DNA of 35,351 bases from Colwellia marinimaniae (GTDB taxonomy: Bacteria; Pseudomonadota; Gammaproteobacteria; Enterobacterales; Alteromonadaceae), in contig NZ_BDQM01000038.1 of the NCBI RefSeq assembly GCF_002207865.1, positions 1 to 35,351 of the forward strand, in the 5' to 3' direction. Positions 16,485-22,923 of this stretch are shown in pieces. Within the stretch, counting starts at the first letter, position 1, and each line of letters begins with the position of its first letter. The notes beneath the pieces are model-generated. The model ran no database searches. It was given only the letters and a program-made list of their open reading frames with translations, and was not told where the DNA came from. The position numbers were made by a program, and so were the translations under genes.

Positions 16485-17204
16485 GTGATAAAAACAAACA
16501 GTGTACTGATTGTTGAAGATGATATGCGTATTGCTAACATCATCTCGAAGACTATTAATAATGAAGAGGGCTTTGAGGTCATTGGTATCGCGCAAAATAC
16601 CGCTGAGGCAAAAGACCTACTTGACAGCTTTAAGCCGGAACTTATTTTTCTTGATGTCAGCTTAGTAGATAGTAATGGCTTGGACGTATTAAAATATGTC
16701 AGGCAAGACTTAAGTGCCGCAGATATCAGTATTGTTATGTTAACAGCAGCCAAAGATAGCGAAGTGATTCAAGAGGCTATGTCATACGGAGCCTTTGATT
16801 ATATTTTAAAACCATTAGCCTTTTCTCGGTTAAAGTTAACACTAAAACGTTATTTGCAATACCGTGAGCGTTTAAGCACTGATCAGCCCTTTGAACAAGA
16901 TGATCTTGATGAATTATTTCATAATAAGGGCAAGTTAATTAGTCAGTCAAAACCAGCAATAATCATCAATGAGCAAGCATCATTACCTAAGGGAATTGAC
17001 TCGTTAACGCTAGATAAAATTCGTACTGTGTTAAGTGATAATGCTGCTACTGCTTATACCGCTGAGTCTATGTCTGAATGTATTGGCACTAGCCGTACCA
17101 CAGCAAGGCGCTATTTAGAGTACTTGTTAAGCTGTAATGATATTATCGCCGATATTGAATATGGCACAGTCGGACGACCTGAGCGTCATTACCTATTAAC
17201 ATAA
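16485..17204 (+). CDS. CitB/DcuR-type response regulator
   Basis: This 239-aa regulator has a receiver domain (1-~125) with acidic pocket E11/D12/D13, phospho-acceptor D57 and K109. A linker follows, then a C-terminal helix-turn-helix (~190-235, TAESMSECIGTSRTTARRYL) of the CitB/DcuR kind. It starts with GTG at 16485, nine bases after aggag. It is the partner of the kinase just upstream and very probably controls the porin and tct genes; that target is inferred from position. TctD of Salmonella, by contrast, is an OmpR-type regulator, so this system pairs a tct transporter with a different regulator family. A terminator follows. Confidence 0.92.
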   Translation: MIKTNSVLIVEDDMRIANIISKTINNEEGFEVIGIAQNTAEAKDLLDSFKPELIFLDVSLVDSNGLDVLKYVRQDLSAADISIVMLTAAKDSEVIQEAMSYGAFDYILKPLAFSRLKLTLKRYLQYRERLSTDQPFEQDDLDELFHNKGKLISQSKPAIIINEQASLPKGIDSLTLDKIRTVLSDNAATAYTAESMSECIGTSRTTARRYLEYLLSCNDIIADIEYGTVGRPERHYLLT

Positions 17205-17230
17205 ACCTATTGAAATAAAAGTAGTTGAAA

Positions 17231-17285
17231 TAGCCGCTAAGGAAATCGAGCAACGAATGCTCCGTACGGCTAAGATGTTTTTTTC
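17231..17285 (+). terminator. Terminator of the transporter/two-component locus
   Basis: tagccg (17231-17236) pairs with cggcta (17267-17272), enclosing an inner hairpin gagca / tgctc (17248-17262). A seven-T run starts at 17278. It lies 26 bases after the response-regulator stop. Confidence 0.7.
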
Positions 17286-17315
17286 ATATCAATCGACATC
17301 CTTTGCACCGCTGAA

Positions 17316-17513
17316 CTAGTTATAGCCCAGAATAAAGCTTGGGCTATCTAAGTCAACTTGCTGCATTTTTGCTACCTTATCTGCTGATAACGTGGCTTTA
17401 TTTTGCTCACTCTTATCCGTCATTGGTAAGTCATCACTAGACTCTACTTGTTTAGTACTTATCGCCACTGCCTGCATTGAAGCTTGGGTTGATGTATCGC
17501 TATTCTTAATCAT
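17316..17513 (-). CDS. Small unknown protein, 65 aa
   Basis: This short minus-strand frame is preceded by a good ribosome-binding site (aagga, about ten bases from the ATG). The product is polar and low in aromatic residues, rich in S, T, K, Q and D (MIKNSDTSTQASMQAVAIST...), ending in SPSFILGYN; it looks disordered except for the hydrophobic tail. I recognise no family. It lies between the terminator of the carboxylate locus and a solute-binding-like gene on the same strand. Real gene on balance because of the ribosome-binding site, but not certain. Confidence 0.5.
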   Translation of the reverse strand: MIKNSDTSTQASMQAVAISTKQVESSDDLPMTDKSEQNKATLSADKVAKMQQVDLDSPSFILGYN

Positions 17514-17633
17514 GGTTAATATTCCTTAGTAATCATAAGTTCTGCTACTCACTCAGGAATATCATGTGGGGAATCTCAATTGAAGTAAATAATTTCGCCA
17601 TAATGAACTTTAGCTGAATAAAGTTCATTTTGG

Positions 17634-18473
17634 TTACGGGGTAGCTTGTTGCTCTGCATGGGGTTTTAAACAAGAAGATAGTTGCTGCTGGCTTTCTTTA
17701 TTTTCAAAGATTTGAAGGTAGGGCGTAATGCCATACTCTTGGTAAATGCTATCAATGGTCCCGGCATTACGCAGCTTAAATAATTTACAATTGAGTTGAT
17801 GGAATCTAGCCGCTAAGGGGGAAGCTTTAGGAATACTGATGTATTTAGCACTGACAAAGGACTCCTTAAACTCTGCTATTTGATAATGTAGCCCGGTATG
17901 TAAATGCCTGACTTGTTGGTAAGCCGCTTCAGCCCAACTTAGCTTTTGGATTGGCATTACATCTATACGGCCCGTCAATAATAATGACATCAATTGATTA
18001 ATATCATGTGCATAAATGGTACTGACATTGGTATTGAACTTGTCAATATAAGGTCCGTAATATGACCCTCGTAACAAACCAAAAATTAAATGGCCAAACT
18101 GTTTGGGCGAGTGATACCGTGCTATGTTTTTGATAGTAGGCGCTAGTAAGTAATGAATACTTCGTTGTTCGTAGCCTAACAACATAGGTAATAAATACCG
18201 CTCTCTTTCCGCAGTCATTGAGTGGCGGGGAATGATATCGACCTGACCCAATTTAGCTCTGAGTAAGGTTCTTGGCCAAGGTATTACTAACCATTGTGGC
18301 TCTAGGTTAGCATCAAGGAGTAAAAGCTTAATAATATCGATTAAAGGGCCATAATATTTATTATCAACTATCGACATTTCGGGGGGGCGGTGGCGAAGGT
18401 CAATTTGCACTGGCTCGGTAAAACCACTGCTGGACAGTAACAGTAAACATAGAGTTATCGACTTCATACCCAT
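17634..18473 (-). CDS. Periplasmic solute-binding-like protein (SBP_bac_3 type)
   Basis: This 279-aa precursor has a short signal peptide (hydrophobic ~5-18). The body resembles extracellular solute-binding protein family 3: RPPEMS and YGPLIDIIKLLL at the start, WPRTLLRAKLGQVDIIP in the first lobe, and a C-terminal LFKLRNAGTIDSIYQEYGI, the usual last helix. No transporter permease or ATPase lies nearby. In Alteromonadales such orphan proteins are numerous and may serve as sensors or scavengers; no ligand can be named. The start may be the first or third codon (both ATG). Confidence 0.8.
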   Translation of the reverse strand: MGMKSITLCLLLLSSSGFTEPVQIDLRHRPPEMSIVDNKYYGPLIDIIKLLLLDANLEPQWLVIPWPRTLLRAKLGQVDIIPRHSMTAERERYLLPMLLGYEQRSIHYLLAPTIKNIARYHSPKQFGHLIFGLLRGSYYGPYIDKFNTNVSTIYAHDINQLMSLLLTGRIDVMPIQKLSWAEAAYQQVRHLHTGLHYQIAEFKESFVSAKYISIPKASPLAARFHQLNCKLFKLRNAGTIDSIYQEYGITPYLQIFENKESQQQLSSCLKPHAEQQATP

Positions 18474-18549
18474 AACAAGATGAGCCTTTGGATTAGCTAA
18501 ATCTTAAGTATAGCGGGTGAAAGAGCCTTTGTTGGTCATCACTCTCACC

Positions 18550-19122
18550 CTAGATAAGCTGTTCGCTAATAATGTGGGTTTGTTCAGCGGAAATGCTAGC
18601 TAATTCGTCTAAGTGGGTGAGGTAAATGCGCAGGTCTAATTCTAATTGGTGATAATCAGGCAGCATGCTTTGGCATAACTTATAAAACGCTTTGTTATGC
18701 TCCTTTTCCTTTAAGTGAGCTAATTCATGAACAACGATCATAGCTAAAAAATCTTCTGGCGCTTTTTTAAATAGACTACCAATGCGGATTTCATGTTTAC
18801 TTTTAAGTTTATTACCTTGTACGCGTGACACATAGCTGTGTAGGCCTAAGGCATTATTGATAATATGAATTTTATCATCGTATTTGATTTGGCTTAAAGG
18901 CGCTGTTTTTTTCAAATATTGGTTTTTGAATGTCATTACATAAGTGCGTAAAGCTTTGTCATTACTTATCTGATGAGTATTTGGGTATTTAGTTAATAGG
19001 TATTGCGCTAATTTCTTTTGCTCAAGCATCTGCATAACTTGTGTTTGTACTTGTGCAGAGTAGGCAGATAAATACTTCAATGTGGGTCGCTCCAATACAA
19101 GAGGTTTAAATTTTGAGGGCAT
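18550..19122 (-). CDS. YgjP-like (DUF45) zinc metallopeptidase
   Basis: This 190-aa protein contains the zinc motif HELAH (H132, E133, H136) with the third ligand H142 in KEKEHNKAFYKL, as in YgjP/SprT-like enzymes. The rest of the domain (DYHQLELDLRIYL) also fits. It is cytoplasmic, with an N-terminal helical region (~10-75) longer than in the minimal domain. Family members are presumed proteases; no substrate is known to me. It is transcribed in the same direction as the solute-binding-like gene, with 76 bases between them. Confidence 0.85.
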   Translation of the reverse strand: MPSKFKPLVLERPTLKYLSAYSAQVQTQVMQMLEQKKLAQYLLTKYPNTHQISNDKALRTYVMTFKNQYLKKTAPLSQIKYDDKIHIINNALGLHSYVSRVQGNKLKSKHEIRIGSLFKKAPEDFLAMIVVHELAHLKEKEHNKAFYKLCQSMLPDYHQLELDLRIYLTHLDELASISAEQTHIISEQLI

Positions 19123-19234
19123 AATTTTTCATAGATAGTTAGCAAGGTTAGCGTTGAGATTTAGCATTAACTCAAGGGGTTTTTAATTTAACCTGGGTCG
19201 GTGCCACGCTATTATACTTTTTCTTTACTAAGAG

Positions 19235-19790
19235 TGTAACTAATGAGTTTTCTCAGCGGATGTTGGCTTTATTAATCGACCGTTGCCAGTGTTTCTGCTC
19301 AGGCCATTCGACTTTTTGGAGAGAAAAATCCTTATTGCTTTTTTAGTGATGTTAGTTTATCCACTTGTTTGGCTGTCATCATGATTGACTCGCTTTGTTA
19401 GCCATAAAAATAAAGCTGTTGTTACCCGTCTTCCTGTTTATGATGGTGCTATTGATAATATAAGTGGCGTAATTATTAAAGCGAATTTGTATGAAAGTGA
19501 AAGACAGGGGAAGGGGATGACAGTCTTGAGTGTATCAGCAAGCCGATTGGCAGAGTGTCAGAAAGCTTGCCTGTTTTAAACCTTCTTGATCTCTTTATCA
19601 AAAGGCATGAGCATATTTTATCGTAGAGGATCACTTTGCTCAAACCGCTGGCGCGGTAACACTTGAAGATGCCATCGAAACTTTTCTTGGGCGAGAAATT
19701 GTCGATGAAAGCGATCAAGTTGAAGATTTGCAAAAGCTCGCCAAAGAAAATTACCGACAAGGTTTAAAAGCCAATGAGAATTCTACATAA
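19235..19790 (+). pseudogene. Broken CNNM/CorC-like protein (DUF21 plus CBS domain remnant)
   Basis: Pieces of one protein lie in two plus-strand frames. The first frame carries FLVMLVYPLVWLSS (end of a DUF21 membrane domain) and is stopped by TGA at 19382-19384. It then continues in phase with a CBS-type segment, TRLPVYDGAIDNISGVIIK. A frameshift near 19555-19575 leads to SLPVLNLLDLFIKRHEHIL, a TAG follows, and a further shift gives VEDHFAQTAGAVTLEDAIET and FLGREIVDES, ending at TAA 19788-19790. The start, most of DUF21 and the link between the domains are missing. CNNM/CorC proteins are inner-membrane proteins linked to Mg2+/Co2+ efflux. The left boundary is uncertain. Confidence 0.78.
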
Positions 19791-19937
19791 GAAAATGAAA
19801 TAGATAATAACTAACAAGCAATTTTTTGATAAGTGCTCTTTAGTCTTTATCAATGCGTTATATTTGTTAACATAGCGCCCAAATGAATACAGAACTTAAG
19901 TTCGGTATTTTATTATGTCCTAATACGAGATTGTTAA

Positions 19938-20198
19938 ATGAATCCAATTATTCAAATTTTAAAAGAACTAAATATCAGTGATGACAAAATTAGCGAGTTG
20001 TTTCAGGCGCTGACAGAAAACCCTATGATGGCCATGGCATTTATTGGTCAACTTGCTATTCCACCAGAAAAACTACAAGCCATTATGAGTTTAGTGATGG
20101 CAGATCCGGGACTTATTGAACAGGCTGTTAATGAACTAGGTTTAGACTTCTCTAAAGTTGAGGAAGCAAAAGCTAAATTAAAAGCTGGTGATGCTTAG
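19938..20198 (+). CDS. DUF2999 family small protein
   Basis: This 86-aa all-helical acidic protein starts MNPIIQILKELNISDDKI and ends LGLDFSKVEEAKAKL. It matches my memory of DUF2999, a family limited to marine gammaproteobacteria such as Shewanella and Vibrio. No function is known. The next gene's GTG overlaps the last base of its stop codon, so they are probably translated as a unit. The upstream neighbour is a decayed gene, and the promoter presumably lies in 19790-19937. Confidence 0.85.
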   Translation: MNPIIQILKELNISDDKISELFQALTENPMMAMAFIGQLAIPPEKLQAIMSLVMADPGLIEQAVNELGLDFSKVEEAKAKLKAGDA

Positions 20199-20575
20199 TG
20201 CCTAACGCACAGCAAAACATGACCTTGGCACACTTACTTAGCCAATTAAGCTTAAATTCAGATGATGTTACCTTTGAGCAAGTGATGCAAGTAATTACTG
20301 AAAACTACAGTTATACGCCAGTAGCCTTTAGTAATGGTGATTTGCTTAATGAAACCGGCACTAATGAAGGCTCTTGTAAGATCTTTTACTTTGCCAGATT
20401 AAATGAATTAACAGAGCAACAAACATTGGCGTGTTTTGGCCGTTATTATCATGAGGACGTTTTGCAAAACCCTCAGGGCAATGATCACAGTAATATTCGT
20501 AATTTTATTAAAAGTGGTTGGAGTAAGGTTGACTTTAACTCTGCTGCACTGACTGCTGTAGTAAAAGTCCAGTAG
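20198..20575 (+). CDS. HopJ-type family protein
   Basis: This 125-aa protein of the HopJ family has hallmarks FEQVMQVITENYSYTPVAFSNG, NEGSCKIFYFARL, and CFGRYYHEDVLQNPQGNDHSNIRNFI (the last typical of the family). The family was named after a Pseudomonas syringae type III effector, but most members, like this one, are in bacteria with no such secretion context, so a housekeeping role is more likely. The start is either GTG at 20198, overlapping the upstream stop, or ATG at 20219 (residue 8), which gives the N-terminus MTLAHLL seen in relatives; I cannot decide. Confidence 0.88.
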   Translation: MPNAQQNMTLAHLLSQLSLNSDDVTFEQVMQVITENYSYTPVAFSNGDLLNETGTNEGSCKIFYFARLNELTEQQTLACFGRYYHEDVLQNPQGNDHSNIRNFIKSGWSKVDFNSAALTAVVKVQ

Positions 20576-20708
20576 TTAAAACCCTCTAGTTAAAGCTATG
20601 TAGTTAGTGTCATCTACGTTAAACGAGCGCTTAAGTGCTACCTTACGCGCTGCGTTTAACTCTCCCCGAAATTCCTAGTGAATTAACCTTACCTAAAGAG
20701 AAGTACCG

Positions 20709-21698
20709 TTGAAATATATCCAGGTCGATAACCAACAATCATTACTACTGAGTAAAACTTCTTTGCCTGAAATAGCGGCAGATGAATGTTTGCTAAAGGT
20801 TAAGGCTATTGGTGTTAATCGGGCGGATTTATTGCAGCGTGCGGGTAAGTATCCGCCGCCTGCGGGAGATTCCTTAATTCTTGGTTTAGAAGTTTCGGGT
20901 GAAATTGTTCAATGTGGTGAGCACACGGGCGTAAATCATATCGGTAAACCATGGCAAGCTGGCGATAAGGTGTTTGCGTTAGTTGCCGGTGGTGGTTATG
21001 CCGAGTACGTTAAAGTTAAGGCAGCACAACTGTTCACTTTACCTCAAATGTTCAGCTATGAACAAGGCGCGGCCTGTGCGGAAGTATTTCTAACCGCCTA
21101 TCAAAGCTTATTTACTATTGCTAAGCTCAGGTCTAACAGCAAGGTACTTATTCATGCAGGAGCTAGTGGTGTCGGCAGCGCGGCTATTCAACTTGCGAAA
21201 GCGAAACAATGCCATGTCACGGTAACGGTTGGCAGTGAGTTAAAAGTACAAGCATGTTTAACCCTTGGTGCCGATGTAGCGATAAACTACCAAAAAACTG
21301 ATTTTGTTGGTTACGCTAAAGCGAATATGCCATCAGGTTTTGACGTTATCATTGATGTGGTTGCGGGTGAGTATGTCGCTAAAAACATCAATGTTGCCGC
21401 GTTAGATGGTCATATCGTTATTTTATCAATGCTGGGCGGGCGATATTGCTCGCAACTTGATATCGCGAAGCTGTTGGCAAAACGGTTAACGCTGTCTGCT
21501 TCAACGTTAAGAAACCGCAGTGATGATTATAAAGCCAATTTAGTTACTAGTTTCATTAGCGACTTTTACCCTGAGCTGGTCAATGGACGAATCAAGCCAG
21601 TAATCGATTCGGTTTATCCTTGGCAACAAGCAGAGCAGGCTCATGAAAAAATGGCTAATAATGAAAATATAGGTAAATTAATCTTACTTGTTACTTAG
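20709..21698 (+). CDS. Zinc-free quinone oxidoreductase (NADPH), PIG3-like
   Basis: This 329-aa medium-chain dehydrogenase/reductase has an N-terminal GroES-like domain with GVNRADLLQRAGKYPPP and GLEVSGEI. The Rossmann fold has the nucleotide motif AGASGVGSAAIQLAK (~149-163). The zinc-binding cysteines of alcohol dehydrogenases are absent. It resembles the PIG3/TP53I3-type quinone reductases, which reduce quinones with NADPH. The start is TTG at 20709, preceded by aaagaga; no ATG gives a better N-terminus. It is monocistronic, ending just before the initiator-tRNA fragment region. Confidence 0.88.
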   Translation: MKYIQVDNQQSLLLSKTSLPEIAADECLLKVKAIGVNRADLLQRAGKYPPPAGDSLILGLEVSGEIVQCGEHTGVNHIGKPWQAGDKVFALVAGGGYAEYVKVKAAQLFTLPQMFSYEQGAACAEVFLTAYQSLFTIAKLRSNSKVLIHAGASGVGSAAIQLAKAKQCHVTVTVGSELKVQACLTLGADVAINYQKTDFVGYAKANMPSGFDVIIDVVAGEYVAKNINVAALDGHIVILSMLGGRYCSQLDIAKLLAKRLTLSASTLRNRSDDYKANLVTSFISDFYPELVNGRIKPVIDSVYPWQQAEQAHEKMANNENIGKLILLVT

Positions 21699-21721
21699 GC
21701 AGAATTAATAAATATGTGATA

Positions 21722-22090
21722 AGACAATGACGACTTTCGGCTAGTTATTTATGTTGATAGAGAATACAGCCCGACGAGCTTATGCTTGGAGTAAATACTA
21801 AGGATATATATGAATTGGTTGCTGGAGCCCTTATCTTATGAAGAGGGAACTAAAACCTGTTTTTATACTTACTTCTCTTTAAAGAAACAAGTTGGTTGCG
21901 GTAGCCAGATTTAAGTAGAAAAAACGAATTTCGGCTATTTATTTATGTTGATAGAGAATACAGCCCGACGAGCTTATGCTTGGAGTAAAATACTAAGGAT
22001 ATATATGAATTGGTTGCTGGAGCCCTTATCTTATGAAGAGGGAACTGACGACCTTATTCTTGGAGTCAAATACTAAGGATATATATGAAT
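21722..22090 (-). repeat. Field of initiator-tRNA-derived fragments with a 117-bp direct repeat
   Basis: Downstream (in transcription) of the intact tRNA-fMet genes lie several degenerate pieces of the same gene. tRNA 3' ends (tggttgc...) occur at 21816, 21893 and 22011. Anticodon-arm pieces (cggct...cagcccgacgagct) occur at about 21735-21780 and 21929-21973. A near-perfect direct repeat covers 21735-21851 and 21929-22046 (one substitution, one single-base indel seen). A common joint, ctaaggatatatatgaat, precedes the 3'-end fragments at 21816 and 22011 and intact copy 22091. None of the pieces can fold as a full tRNA. Confidence 0.82.
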
Positions 22091-22167
<77 letters not shown>

Positions 22168-22229
22168 TCCGAATGACTTGATGTAAAATCAAGAAAGCCT
22201 ATAACGTTTTAATTCTGTTATAAAAGAAT

Positions 22230-22306
<77 letters not shown>

Positions 22307-22368
22307 TCCGAATGACTTGATGTAAAATCAAGAAAGCCTATAACGTTTTAATTCTGTTATAAAAGAAT

Positions 22369-22445
<77 letters not shown>

Positions 22446-22522
22446 TCCGAATGGTTTAAGTGCACTATTTCTAGGTACGTTTAAACAAGCCAATAATTGT
22501 TTTAATTCTATTATCAGAGAAT

Positions 22523-22621
22523 TGGTTGCGGAAGCCAGATTTTTAAAAAAACTTGACGACCTTCGGCTATTTATAATGAACAGCCCGACGAGGTTGAACT
22601 TTTAGGCTGCTCCATCCCGCG
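22523..22621 (-). pseudogene. Loop-expanded tRNA-fMet-like element
   Basis: This 99-base element keeps both ends of the initiator tRNA (CGCGGGATGGAGCAGCCT at the 5' end, CCGCAACCA at the 3' end) but gains ~22 bases. Extra sequence sits in the D loop (the conserved GG is lost), the anticodon loop (around a retained CAT) and the T loop (a T/A-rich stretch). The acceptor stem still pairs. The anticodon stem re-pairs as TCGGCT with AGCCGA around one bulged G. It is the first element after the promoter of the array. A normal tRNA fold and initiator function are not expected. Confidence 0.82.
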
Positions 22622-22727
22622 TCCGAATGGTTTAAGTATTACTATTGCTAGCGACACGTTAAACAAGCCGCAATATTTTACTTCTTATTGCGAGAAGTTT
22701 CTTTTAAAGAGGTTACTCCCTGAAAGC

Positions 22728-22763
22728 GAGGCGTATAGTAAGGATAGCGCATCGATAAAGCAA
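22728..22763 (-). promoter_or_regulatory. Promoter of the initiator-tRNA array
   Basis: On the minus strand there is TTGCTT (22763-22758), a 17-base spacer and TACTAT (22740-22735), followed by a GC-rich discriminator (acgcc). The GC-rich discriminator is typical of stable-RNA promoters under stringent control. Transcription would start near 22728 and run through a leader hairpin (acttct / agaagt, about 22680-22697), the loop-expanded element and then the three intact tRNAs. Confidence 0.75.
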
Positions 22764-22871
22764 GCGCTTTTATTAAAATAATACTGTTCGGTTGAATGTT
22801 ATGCGTTACGGGTAAAAAACAGGCGGTTTAGGCTAGTTAAGGTTAACTTTTGTTTATGTGCTTTGTGTTTG

Positions 22872-22881
22872 TGTATATAAT
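22872..22881 (+). promoter_or_regulatory. Probable -10 element of rlmL
   Basis: A perfect TATAAT at 22876-22881 with TG a few bases upstream lies 42 bases before the preferred rlmL start. No clear -35 at 17 bases. Transcription from here would begin near 22888, after the more upstream in-frame start at 22858, which supports choosing 22924 as the start codon. Confidence 0.5.
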
Positions 22882-22923
22882 CGCGCCCATAGTTTACTCT
22901 GCTGTTTACTCCGGAAATGCACC

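Noticed and set aside
19476..19760. 94-aa minus-strand frame
   Set aside because: It is the shadow of the CBS-domain remnant, whose plus-strand reading gives a recognisable protein.
22858..22923. Upstream in-frame start for rlmL
   Set aside because: It precedes the likely transcription start and adds a cysteine-rich stretch unlike the family N-terminus.
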